Source: Perilla frutescens (lineage: Eukaryota; Streptophyta; Magnoliopsida; Lamiales; Lamiaceae). Taken from it: DNA of 64,000 bases. The position numbers and the translations under genes were made by a program. The notes below the pieces were generated by a model. That model had not been told where the DNA came from. It saw only the letters and a list, made by a program, of their open reading frames with translations, and ran no database searches. Positions 1 to 10,692 of the stretch are shown in pieces. How positions within the stretch are numbered: position 1 is the first letter of the stretch; the number at the start of each line of letters is the position of its first letter. Location of the stretch: NCBI GenBank assembly GCA_026008535.1, contig BRKX01000018.1:18856088-18920087 (forward strand), written 5' to 3'.

Positions 1-1044
1 CTCTAATATTTTTCCCCCCATTTCTGATCATCACATCTATATAGCTTGCTTATTAAATACAAATCTCATCCATAATCCAACTTATTACAACCCGGGCAAT
101 TTACAAAAAACCAAAAAATACATCAATTCATTACATCCTTCTCTCCTCCTCCATTCTTTACCCCAACGCGGATCATGCAGCAGCTGCACAGTAGCACTAG
201 CTGCCATCTCCATCCAAACAAGAGAAGATATATACGAAAAAAAATTACACCATTATGATTCTTCGCCCCTGACAATACTAACAAAAGAAAAAAATTCTAT
301 AACGCTTGCGCACGTAATATGTCCCTCTCACACATAATAAAAAAATAAATTGACTCATTATTTAAAAATTATTGTTTTCTATGAGAAAAACACACTATGT
401 GGGCATATGTCATAGAATTTCCCATAACAAAAGGCTGTATTTATAACCCCCACCTCATCACAGTAATGCAATATATGTTTTAATTTGTTATCCACTCAAA
501 ATAATATATATGCGCGTGTGTGTGTGTTTTATTACAATTACAACCTTTTTATTATTATGGTTAATTAATATACCTTACAAAAATGAACTTTGGTCATTTT
601 TTTTATAATCATAACATGGATTTTAAATTGTAGTAATTATAACACTAATTTCTAAAATTTCCATAACTAGAACATAGATTAAATCGGATAACCAAACCCA
701 ACAAGCCAAACAAGACAAACAAGACGATGTGGTTTTGACCGAGTTCTGCCAAAACGTGAATTTATTATATAAATAATTTTATGGATATTTTAATTGTGAA
801 ATTAAACTTGTTATACATTGTTGCAACTGCAGTATAAAAGAATAAACGGACCTTATATTGCAGTGTGGCAAGATGGTTCTTCCTAATTAAGTCAAAGGGA
901 GTACAGTAGCGTTTTCATTACGATTTCTATATTTGGATGATAATATTTATGACAATGTCATAAATTAATAACAACGTACGTAAAAAATAAAGAAACTAAA
1001 GGTTGTCCTTCAAATCTTTTAAAAATTATGATGTAATTAATTTT
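1..1044. other. Intergenic, no gene seen
   Basis: AT-rich DNA with short homopolymers and a small TG run near 516-527. A slightly GC-richer patch at about 145-230 could be the tail of a gene outside the window, but no open frame supports that. Confidence 0.6.
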
Positions 1045-1230
1045 TAAAATGTTTCTAACTTTAGATGATCATAATTTGTTCATTTTAAATTTAATTTACA
1101 AAAAAAATATATACTAAATTAAAACTCTCCTTTTGCGTTTTCATTTAATATATTGGAATGCATATTGTTTAAATGAAGAAACATGGACGAAAAATACAAA
1201 AGATCCATCTTTACGCACACACCAAAACTC
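1045..1230 (+). repeat. Fragment of dispersed non-coding repeat family A
   Basis: This stretch matches 37040-37205 in the same orientation. Both contain a 'cataa.ttg.tc.ttttaa' block, an aaaaaaatatat tract, a CTCTC-TTTTCATTTAA block and a block around 'gaacgaaaaata' followed by 'ttta.gcg'. No coding content is visible. The termini are not recognisable here, so it is a truncated copy. Other members lie at 21292-21600, 36312-36540 and 36830-38055. Confidence 0.55.
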
Positions 1231-1930
1231 CTATGCATCGCTCCAGGCTCAATAAGATCCATACATGATACATCCATCAGACAGGTCGGTGTCAACGCTG
1301 GCATTGACCCGCAAAAAAAAAATGGTAAAAAGCAGTATTAATATTTACACTAAAACGTATAATTTAAAGTTCAAAAAGTATCATTTGTATCATTAAAAAG
1401 TAACTAGTCTGCTACTATCTTATATGAGTTTATGTAGTTCAAATTGTGATTTTTTCTATTCTAATTAATATATGTTTAAAGTTTTGGGAGGGGGGGGTTT
1501 GGTCTTTTTAGGGTTCATAGTTTTTAGGGTTTTTTTATGATTTTTGTAGTATTTTTTAGGGGTTTTACAACCATTTTGTTTTAGCAAACGTTTGCAATCA
1601 AACTAAAACCACCAGAAAAAAAAGTATATATAGGTATCTTAAAGAGAAATATAAATAGGTCTGCCCTAAAAAAAAAGAATAAAAAAACAACTGTGGCCTG
1701 TCCAATGCATGAGAGATTAAGAGAATTTGATCAACTTCTCATCATCTAGCCTTCCTCTTTCATCCTTGAAGACTATGTTGACTACTTAGAATCATTTGGC
1801 ACCTGAGAAATCAGAATGCCCAAATCTTGAATTATTGGCTGGCAACATCAAGAAAATTTTTCTTATGAAAAATTTGTGACAATCTTCCCAACATACAACA
1901 ATTAAAGAAATAGGAAAGCTGCATATATAC
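1231..1930. other. Intergenic, no gene seen
   Basis: AT-rich sequence with poly-A, poly-G and poly-T runs (about 1487-1515 is G/T rich). The short reading frames are broken and lack codon structure. Confidence 0.5.
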
Positions 1931-2239
1931 CTCATAATTTGCATCCTCCACATCAATTAATGGGCCAAGTAAGATGCTCATTATATTCTGTGAATGGAAA
2001 TCACTTTCTTGTCATCATTCTCCTGGTTAAGCGATAGATTGTCATCAGTTGTTTGCAGGTCGTCAGCCTACAAATTCATGGATTAAGTAATACTGAGCCA
2101 ACAACTGGAACACACCATCAAATAACCAACTCTCTTATTAAGCAATTTACTTGTTCCTTCTGTTGCTTTGCCATCATTTCAGGTACCTCCTGTGTGTTAT
2201 CCTGATCATCAAGAGTAGTCAAACTATTCGAGTCAAACA
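1931..2239 (-). other. Exon-like fragments, possible decayed gene
   Basis: On the minus strand two stretches look exon-like. 2151-2239 is 89 bp, preceded by an AG and followed by GTAAAT, and reads as an acidic/polar peptide containing DDQDNTQEVPEMM. 1931-2067 is preceded by TTTGTAG and followed by GTATAT, but has a stop in every frame. No family is recognised. They may be remnants of a gene that E0 later entered, or chance. Confidence is low because the second piece cannot be coding throughout. Confidence 0.15.
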
Positions 2240-2243
2240 CTAA

Positions 2244-2302
2244 GGATGATCACACCAGATCCCTTGTGACATTTTATAATGGTATTTCTATGCCAAACCT
2301 TC

Positions 2303-2333
<31 letters not shown>

Positions 2334-2434
2334 AATTTAAAATTTTCATTAGGATATATTAAAAAAATTAAAAATAACTAGTTATGGCACATGAAATATA
2401 ACACAGTTGAGCACAAGGGATCAGATCTGATCCG
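2244..2434. mobile_element. Small inverted-repeat element (MITE-like)
   Basis: The two ends are imperfect inverted repeats of about 50 bp sharing the core ATCCCTTGTG (2259-2268 and its complement at 2411-2420) and an outer GGAT/ATCC. The centre is (TA)n at 2303-2329 and AT-rich DNA. There is no coding capacity. I could not identify a clear target-site duplication, so the superfamily is open. Confidence 0.4.
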
Positions 2435-2685
2435 AAGGACAATGAAGCAACCTTCACCGATTTAGAGATTCTTACCAGAGACTGGTAGATAGTCTACATA
2501 ATTGACCCAAAATAATATGGATAAGGATTGAGCCCATAAAACAATTATTATGATTGATCAACATGTACTGTAATAAGTGCATTTCAAGGACATTCGAAAC
2601 AATTTGCATCACAGAGCGATCTAATATATGACATCAAGCATCTGCAAAAAAGAAAGATTTATACCTCACTCTAGAGGAAATCACT
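2435..2685. other. Intergenic, no gene seen
   Basis: Unique-looking sequence between the small inverted-repeat element and the truncated 3' end of retroelement E0. No open frame of interest. Confidence 0.4.
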
Positions 2686-4045
2686 TGCTAAAATCTGACA
2701 TTGACTGACTCTACTACTGCCTTGGTCTCTTTGTTGTAAATCCTGTATGATTTACTATTTCTGGAGTATCTAACAAACATCCTTTCTACTCCTCTATTGT
2801 TCATCTTACTGAGATACTCTTTATCATTGAGAATATAGCAAGTACTGCCAAACATATGGAAGTACTTCACTGTAGGTTTCTTTTCATACCAAATCTCATA
2901 TGGTGTAGTGAAGGTACCTGGTCTGAGATGAACTCTATTGTTGATGTGGCATGTAGTGTTGATGGCTTCTGCCCAGAACATAGAAGCAACTCCTTTGGCG
3001 ACAATCATAGTTCTAGCCATCTCCTGGAGAGTTATGTTCTTCCTTTCAACTACTTCATTCTCATGGCAGAAATTATCAAAATATTGATTTTCAAACTCTT
3101 TGCCATTATCACTTCTAATTCTGATGATTTGCTAATCCTTCTCAACTGTGATCTTGCAAGCTAGTTTCTTGAATGCTATGAATGCCTCACTCTTATCTCT
3201 AAGAAAGTCTATCCATGTGAACCTTGAGAAATCATCCATGCAGACATGAACATATTTCTTTCCTCCGTAACTCTCCATGCCATTGGCCCTTAGATCTATA
3301 TGAATAAGATCTAAAATTCTTTTAGAAGTTGTGTCCCGAACTTCTTTATGTTGGGATCTTGTCTGCTTTCCAATCTGGCATGGACCACACACCTTATCTC
3401 TTTCAATCTTGATCTGAGGAATTCATCTAACTATCTCCTTGCTGATGATCTTCTAGAGATTCCTAAAGTGAATGTGTCCAAGCTTCTGATGCCAGATCTC
3501 TGACTCTTCTACAGATGTTCTTTGACATGTTAAAGAACATTGTGTAGGTACTTGTAGCTGATGGCAGTTATCAGCTGATCTTCTTCTTTCCATGAATAAG
3601 TCATTGTTCTTATTCATTACCCTGCAATTCTCTTTGGTGAAGACCACTGTCATGTCATCATCACATAGCTGACTGATGCTAATAAGATTGTCTTTGAGTC
3701 CATCAACTGGCATAACTTTTTTCAGCTTAGACATTCCTTCAATAATCAGCTCTCTTTTTTCCATAACTTTTCCCTTTTTGCCATCTCCAAAGATAACAAA
3801 GTCAGATGAGCAAGCCTTTAAGTTCTGCACAACTGAGCAATCCCCAGTCATATGTCTTGAACAGCCACTGTCAAAATACCAGTTGCACTTGTCTTCTACT
3901 CTCAAAGATGTGTGAGCAATCAGACTGGTCTGCTTGACAACACATTGCTTCTTCTGAGCAGGCTTCTTCTTTTTCTATGCAGCTGGCCTTCTGTTCCTAT
4001 TGTTGGAATGCTAAACCACAAATATCCTTCTTATCCTTTTGAGGT
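2686..4045 (-). pseudogene. E0 pol fragment: aspartic protease and integrase
   Basis: Reading on the minus strand from 4045 down, the order is: a basic linker; protease with NWYFDSGCSRHMTG (about 3900-3860); the integrase HHCC zinc region (WHQKLGHIHF then MCGPCQ, about 3500-3370); the integrase core with HIDLRANGMES and VCMDDFSRFTW; and the integrase C-terminal region (FWAEAINTTCHINNR, about 2970). The frame is broken at several points (near 3430, 3120 and 3990). It ends at 2686, before the reverse transcriptase. In an intact copia polyprotein these domains mature Gag-Pol and insert the cDNA. Here it is a decayed remnant with no 3' half. Confidence 0.8.
4041..4045. other. Target-site duplication of E1, left copy (GAGGT)
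   Basis: GAGGT directly precedes the TG of E1's left LTR. The candidate right copy is GAGAT at 18834-18838, one mismatch. Removing E1 and one copy rejoins the E0 gag reading from ...EKYLYDL onward, which supports the boundaries. Confidence 0.5.
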
Positions 4046-4848
4046 TGTTAGTACCATCTTTATGCACTAAGTATGTTTTGGCGAGATATGTTCGAAAATA
4101 TGTACTTGGGTATGTGCCTGAAGATAAAAGTTCCACTATGCAAGTTTTGAAGAACAGTTGGTGAACTGTTCGCTCTGATGTTCAAGACATACTCAGGAAC
4201 AGTTTAATTATGGTAGTTTCCATATTTGAAAGATCTTGCGCCGATCCAATTTGGGAGGTCAAGATATGATCGTTTGAATGTCTTGTGGTATAGATACCAT
4301 ACTGAAAATAACCCTACTTTGCAAAGAAAACATCTACACACATTTGGGAAGATCACAAGCTTTTATTCACTTACCAAAATACCAACGATGGAGGATCAAC
4401 GGTAACTTTGAAGTAAAGATTATAAGAAGACCGATTCATTGCAACAATCAGTGGACGAATTACTTAGATTCTCTTAGAATATTATTTGAGAGTAGTTTTA
4501 TTTGTGATCTATGTATTAACTAGAAGTTGTTCCCTAAACTGTTCAACGTGATAGTCTAGCTTTTGAGTGTTTTGAGTGAAACACGTGAGGGGTTTTATTA
4601 ATCCATTTTGCATGCAATCTCGGGAAAGATTGTAAGTTGAAATCGTGGGTAGCTAGTGAGAGTCTAGTGTCACAATTGTGAGGGGATCTCACAGCTTTCA
4701 TTTAGTGAAAGAGTTCATGAAGAAGAATGGGTGACATAAGGAGGGAGTCTTGTATGTATAAGATCCTAAATACACTTCATGAATGAGTAGTGAACGAATC
4801 TTCAAGTTTGGACGAAGTCCCCCCAGATCCTAAATACACTTCATGAAG
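4046..4848 (+). repeat. E1 left LTR, 3' end missing
   Basis: 4046-4165 aligns with 5748-5870, and about 4549-4828 aligns with 18410-18690 (shared TGATAGTCTAGCTTTTGAGTG). The segment 4166-4548 has no partner in the right LTR, so the right LTR lost about 380 bp. The left LTR stops after the cccccag at about 4826, where the right LTR continues with agtaggttgatt. Instead, a 24 bp piece of the LTR (atcctaaatacacttcatgaa, 4765-4785) is repeated at 4827-4848 at the deletion junction. Confidence 0.65.
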
Positions 4849-5747
4849 GGGTATCCTGGAATGATCTTCTCTATCATTATGGCTCAGCATGATGTGGTGA
4901 CTGCTGAGGATGTGTACGAGCCGGAGGAGCCCCCGTTGGTGATCAGTCACAAGCTCTTCTCCGCCCAACATGCTTGTGACATTCCTGCTAGAGATGCTGC
5001 TTAAAATCCTGTTCCTGAGCCTCCACCTGTTCCTAACAGACCTGCTCCTCAACCTTCTGTTAATGTTATTTTCTTTGATAGGCACATTCAATCTCTGGAG
5101 CGATAGGTGAACTTTCTAGATAAATCCATAAGGACAATCCGAACTCGAAAACAAGAGTTGGAGTCTCTTTTGATAAATCTTCGAGCACGGGCCTTCGACT
5201 TTGCCTCTCCACTTGATGTGCCAGGATCTTCTGCTGCAGGAGTCTCTTCTGTTGATGGCCATGCTACTTCTGTTGATGATGCTGCCTAGCCATCCACCTT
5301 CATTGCTCCTGGATCTGTTCAGCTGATGCTGATGCCTCCATGCTCTGATCTTTGCCATTTATGGCAGACATTAAGGGGGAAAGAGAGAGAGAAGAAAGGA
5401 AGAAGAAAGGCTGCTGCTGGTTGCTGATAAGAGCGTTTGTGCTCTTTTTTTTAAAACTTTGGTTTGAAGTTTTTGAACAATTTACCGGGATGCTTGTTTG
5501 CCCCGTTTTAATTTTTATTGGTTTGTATAATATTTGATCAACCTGACAATGCAGTCTTGACTGTAAAAACAATACTCGTGGATGTTGGTAAAATTCCCCA
5601 GTTCAGCTTAAGGGGGAGTTCGTGAAACTGTGCCTGATAGTTTCGTTATAAATATCGTCTTTTGATATTTTTTTGATCTACGTAGTTTATTCATGTGATG
5701 TGCAGATTACTAGTTATTGTCTTACATAAACGCCAAAGGGGGAGATT
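4849..5747 (+). pseudogene. E1 internal remnant: broken 3' ORF with coiled-coil-like tail
   Basis: Between the LTRs a decayed frame runs from about 4861 to 5289. It has an acidic/proline-rich part (VYEPEEPP, then VPEPPPVPNRPAP) and, after stops near 5004 and 5104, a polar helical part (LDKSIRTIRTRKQELESLL). It stops at 5287-5289. The position between pol and the polypurine tract matches the extra or 'env-like' 3' ORF of plant Sireviruses, but no membrane segment is visible and the assignment is by position only. 5290-5734 is untranslated spacer containing a GA-rich tract at 5374-5410. Confidence 0.45.
5735..5745 (+). other. E1 polypurine tract
   Basis: AAAGGGGGAGA directly precedes the right LTR start at 5748. 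This is the usual plus-strand primer form in plant copia elements. Confidence 0.7.
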
Positions 5748-5882
5748 TTTAGTGCCATCTTTATGCACTAAGTATTTTTTGGCGAGATATGTTCGACAAT
5801 ATGTACTTGGATATGTGCCTGAAGATAAAAGTTCCGTTGTGCAAGTTTTGAAGAATAGTTGGTGAACCGTTGTGCAAGTCTA
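5748..5882 (+). repeat. E1 right LTR, left part
   Basis: Matches 4046-4165 of the left LTR, from the CCATCTTTATGCACTAAGTA block to GTTGGTGAACCGTT. Homology is lost at the border with E2. About 380 bp of E1 LTR is missing at this junction compared with the left LTR. Confidence 0.65.
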
Positions 5883-7341
5883 TCTTAGCGAAAAGCCAAG
5901 ATAGACTGATGAGCAGAGTCAGCTTGAAAGCTGAAACTGATCTGATCAAGAGATCAGTCAGAGCTGACCCTAAACAGATCAAGATCAGTTTACTAGTAAA
6001 ATAGCTCTAAATGCTTTGAGCATTTACTCAACTGACCATAGTTCAGTTTAGAGAGAAAAAGCTCAATCAGGTAGCCAGCTAATAGGTCTAGAAATGGAAG
6101 CTTTTAAGCTTAGCTGATGAATCAGCTAAATTAGACTATATCATGATATAAGCTCAAGGCAGTTGAAGATCTGCCAACTGGACTATCTCAGAGCTAAAAG
6201 CTGAGACAGCTGAGAGCCCGTCAGCTGAATGTCCAAGAAAAGATAGCCGAATCACCTGCTCCTATTGATAAGCAATTAATGAAGATCTCAATAGAAAATC
6301 TTTGAAAGATCCTGATGATCTTAGAGCAGTGGATATTAAAGTCAAAACGGCTAGTTCATTAAAAGAGCTTCAAATGGCTACAGGCATTAAAATGCCACCG
6401 ATGATTTCTAAACATCACCAATCATAATGGTGAAAATTCACTCATCTATTTAAAGAGAGTGGAATCAATTTTGGCCAAGACTTTCGCCAATCTAACTTTG
6501 CTATTTTGCAGAACGAACTATTTCTTTCTCTCTCTACAGCTCAAAGCTCAATACTCTCAAAGTGCGAAAAGTCTTAGACTGAGAAGGCGTGCTTCAAGTT
6601 CAAAGCAAGCTGCTAAGTTGACGTAGAATTCTAGCAATAGCAAAACTTCTCAGTTCAGTCCCTCAAAGATCAACCACTCAGCTCAAAGAGAAAAGAGCAC
6701 TCCAGGTTGGTAACAGTTTCAAGACTGCCTTCTTGAAGATCGAGCGAGATCTAAAATCGTGTAAAGACGGGCAATAGCACCTAAAGTCTCAGCGAGCAGT
6801 TGAGACCGGTAAATGTGAGCTGTCGACCCAAAAACTGACTGAGCAGGAGCATGTACCGATGGGTCCGTTCTTCTGGGACAACAACATTTAGAAAGGAGGC
6901 CGCGCTCAGGTTGAAGGGTGCCGTTTCTAGGTCCAACAGAAATTCTTCACTGTGTAATTGTAATAAAGAAACTTTACATTTGCATAGTGGATTACCTTTC
7001 TGCGGAAGGAAGAAAGGACGTAGAAGCAGGAAGCTTCGAACCTCTATAAAGTTCTGTATGTGCTGCTCTTACTGTTTTATAGTTTTGCAAGTTCTTTAAC
7101 TGCATACATTCATACACACAGACTGAACTGACAAGCTTAAGCCACGTCTTCAAGCTATCAGCTGAAAACTAATCAGCTCACCAGCTAAGCCTCTGTCAGG
7201 TTCTCTCAACTGATCAGTCAGCACAGATAAATCTCAAAAGCGAGTCAGGGCCCTATCTATTCTGTAATCAGTTTTAAAAGTTTTTGAAGTCAGTTTATTC
7301 ACCCCCCTCTAAATTGACTAAGGCTCGCACCGGGACCAACA
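5883..7341 (+). repeat. E2 5' LTR
   Basis: Direct repeat of 16953-18409 (about 1.46 kb), ending GGGACCAACA just before the primer-binding site. It is rich in short palindromic words such as TCAGCTGA and ACTGATCAGT. A TATTTAAA TATA-like box lies at 6447-6454 and an AATAAA at 6962-6967. The expected TG start is not seen; the left boundary is where homology to the 3' LTR begins. Confidence 0.8.
6447..6455 (+). promoter_or_regulatory. E2 LTR TATA-like box
   Basis: TATTTAAAG in the 5' LTR, conserved in the 3' LTR at about 17518-17526. Position roughly 560 bp into the LTR and upstream of an AATAAA at 6962 is compatible with a U3/R border. Function is inferred. Confidence 0.35.
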
Positions 7342-7343
7342 AA

Positions 7344-7355
7344 TGGTATCAGAGC
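7344..7355 (+). other. E2 primer-binding site (initiator Met tRNA)
   Basis: TGGTATCAGAGC, two bases after the 5' LTR end. This is the standard complement of the plant initiator tRNA-Met 3' end used by most plant copia elements. Confidence 0.85.
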
Positions 7356-7391
7356 GGTTGATTCTAAGGATCAGCCATTACTGCAGATCAT

Positions 7392-9706
7392 TTGAATCAG
7401 ATCTGTTTATCTGTGCTAACCGTTCTAGCTATGAGAAACCATAAGCTACCTCTCTTTTCAATTGAGAACTATGACAATAGGAGTAGGAGGATGAAAGCTC
7501 ATCTATGCTCCATCCATGAGAATATGTGGAAGGTGATCAAAGACGGTCCAATCATCATAATGATGGACAATGAAGCCCACATCATGGATGTCAACCAATC
7601 GGCCAGGATCCCAAAACCAACTCATCTTCTCACGGGTGAAGAGAAGAAGTTGAAAAACCTAGAGTTTGTTGCTCAAGCAACACTTTTTCAGACTCTAGAT
7701 GAAGATCGCATGAAAGACACAAAGAACTGCAGAATAGAGAAGGAGATTTGGGACCTTCTTGTAGATCTATGCAAAGAGTCCAAAGCCATCAAAGGAAACA
7801 AGCTCCAACTGGCAGTTGACAAATATGAGTCTTTCAAAATGCATCCGGAAGAAAAGCATCTCAAGCCTATAAATAAGATTTCTTAGCATCATAAGTGAGA
7901 TGAACAATTTGGGAAGAAACTATCCCAACAGTGAGATGAACTCGAAAGTTCTTGATAATCTCACTGATGATTGGGATATGAAATTAATTGCTACTAAAGA
8001 GTCGAGAGACTTGAATAGCATTACTCCCAGAGAGTTATTTGGATCTCTCAAAGCTCATGAGTACAGCTTGAATCGAAAGAGAGAAGCATCCACTTCCTCT
8101 TCTTATGATGCTTCTTTCTATGCTGAAAGAAATCGATTCAGAGAAGCCCGTGGAAGAAATAACTTCCGACCAAGAGGCTTACCTGTCAGAGAGAATCTAG
8201 GGGGATCGGTGACTGATCGAAGAAGAGAGTCAGCTGATAAAAAGGAGATCCTAACTGAAGACTTGAATAAGCAGATCCAGTCAATGATAAGATTGCTGGA
8301 AAAGCTAAGAAAAGTCAGAGATCAACAATCAGCTCAACCCCAAGCTGGTGAAGCTGCTAAAGGTGAGAGAAACCAGCAGCCAGCTGATCGTTCAGTTGAA
8401 CAATTCAGGGTGGCGAACAGGAATATAGAGGAATGTTTCCACTGTCACAAGCAAGGACACTACAGATATGAGTGCCTAGAGCTTCCTGAAGATAAAAAGG
8501 CCAAAGTGAGAAGAAGCTTCTTCAAAAGAAAAGTAATGATCACAAGCTCTAAGAATGATGTGCTTGACTATTCAGACTACCCATTTGGAATCGACTCAGA
8601 CGGCTACAGCTCCGATGATGAAGCTTTACTATGCCTCATAGCCGACAATGAAGAAGATGTTAGTCAAACTGACTCAATAACCTCATTCTATCATATACAT
8701 AAAACATCGATCTCTAGGAACGAACTGGATGAATAGTTAAGAATCCTAGAAGATCAATTAGCTTATGTATCAAGTATGCATATTGAACTGAAGGGTGAAA
8801 ATGATGAGCTAAGAAGCAAAGTTGATGAGCTAAGTGCTGAAAATGAAAGACTAAAAGGTCTTGATGCTCAGTCAACATAAATGGATCAGCTGAAGCGGAG
8901 AAATACAGAACTGGAAGCTGAGAATGAGCAGCTCAAGCAAGAAATTCTTGAAAGAGAGGAATTATCTCTCAAGTTCAAGAAGGGATCCCAGACTCTTGAT
9001 GAAATTTTGAGTCATCAGAGAACTGAATCTGAGAGCCCAGGGCTGGGATATAGTAAGTACACTACCGCAGAGAAGGGCAAGACAGTCGTACAGAGCTGTG
9101 AATGTAAAATCCTGAGAGGATTCACAAGACCTGCTCAGTCCCCCCCCAGTTGAGGAGTCAAAAGACAATGGCATCTTGAGAACTCCTCAAACTCAGCCCA
9201 GAGATCAGACTGATCATTCGAGAGGGGTAACTTGAAGACAGTCGGTCTTTCAAAGACTTGGTGCTCAATCAAAGCCACAAGTCCGACATCGATCAGCTCA
9301 GTAGTCCAGATCTACTAATCGGTCGAAATCCAAAGCTCATCAGAGGTTGAATCCTCGAAAGCCTCCATTTTATTCAAGGTCATCAGCTCAACCAAGACCT
9401 GAAGTTCACCCAAGGCCAGTCACTCAGACAAGAGCATCAACTCAAAGTAGGCCATCAGTTCAACGATCTAGAAACTCCTCCAGTACATTTCAACCTGGAA
9501 GTTCTTCAAATCCTAGAAGAAATGAACACACGAGATTGTATTATGCAAAACAGCATAATCCAATTTCTCTGGAAGAGTTACTTCTAAGTGACCTTGCAAT
9601 CCAGTATAATGAGTTCTTAAACTCAAGGGATGAATCAAGATTCAATCCCAGTTACAACTGGTTTGCAGATTGGCCACACCACAAAGGCCAAAGAGCTCAA
9701 ATTTAA
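7392..9706 (+). pseudogene. E2 gag, broken into several frames
   Basis: The likely start is ATG 7431 (MRNHKLPLF; copia Gag often begins near a 'P-x-F' motif), though an in-frame ATG exists at 7392. The N-terminal Gag domain runs to about 7884. A frame change follows, then 7900-8736 carries a basic region and one zinc knuckle CFHCHKQGHYRYEC (about 8434-8475), followed by an acidic tail. 8881-9153 is a coiled-coil segment (leucine/glutamate heptads). 9347-9706 is a proline/arginine/serine-rich linker. In an intact element Gag forms the particle and packages the RNA. Stops at 7886, 8736, 8880 and 9153 break it. Confidence 0.75.
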
Positions 9707-10692
9707 AAGGTCAGAAGAAATTGGCCAAGACAAGGAGCATTAAGGTCACAAGATGAGAGGATATTAGTTGAAGTCTTCTATCCTGAATCTCATCGGAAGT
9801 ATAGATCACTGGACTCGATTCTCAATCAAAGAGTCACAAGAAGTCCAATGCATATCCAGAGATTCAATTCTGAAGGATCTCTTGGAAAAGAAAAGCCAAA
9901 AGTATGGCATATGTGGATTCCCAAACATCTGGTTAACCTCTCAGACCTGATATCATGCGGGTACCTAAACCCTGATTCTTGCTTTGCAGGAAAAGAGCAT
10001 CCTATCCAAGAAAAATGTCAAAAATAATTGGTATCTGGATAGCGGGTGCTCAAAACATATGACCGGAGATAAGAATGATCTTGACAGTTATAAAGAGGTT
10101 AAGGGACCACTAGTCACCTTTGGAGACAACTCGAAGATCCGAACCATTGGAGAAGGGTTCGTGGTCAAAGAAAAAGTTATCATGAATGGCGTGTCACATG
10201 TTGAAGGACTGAGGCACAAACTGCTGAGCATCAATCAGTTTTGTGACAATGGGTACTCAGTCAATTTTAGCAATAGCTCATGTGATATTAGAGACGAGTC
10301 AATTGGAGCCATACTCCTGACTAAAGTAAGAAAGGGCAACATGTATGCAGTTAACTGGTCATCTGGCTATTCAGAAGCTTGCTCTCTCTCCAAAGGATCA
10401 ACTGAAGCAAGCTGGTTGTGGCATCAACGACTGAACCATCTCAACTTCAAAACTATCAACTACCTGGCCAAGAAGGAGTTAGTTGATGGGCTTCCCAAGA
10501 AAATCTACAAGAAAACTGGCGTCTACGGACCATGCCAAAAAGAAAAGCAGGTGAAGTCGTCATTCAAAAATAAAAGCTATCCTCTAGGAACAACTGACAT
10601 TCTTCAGTTACTTCACATGGACCTGTGAAGCCACCAACCCTCAAAGGTAAAAAGTTTACGCTTGTAGTAGTAGATGACTACTCAAAGTATAC
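9707..10692 (+). pseudogene. E2 protease and integrase N-terminal part
   Basis: The linker 9707-9983 is out of frame. From 9984 the protease shows NWYLDSGCSKHMTGD with the catalytic DSG. The integrase zinc region follows as WHQRLNHLNF...GVYGPCQ, where the first Cys of the CxxC pair has become Tyr. A TGA at 10626 stops the frame after LLHMDL. Another frame continues with the first part of the catalytic core (VVVDDYSKYT) up to the insertion at 10693. It resumes at 12306. Confidence 0.75.

Noticed and set aside
145..230. Possible C-terminus of a gene extending out of the window
   Set aside because: The GC-richer patch has no frame long enough and no splice pattern to support it.
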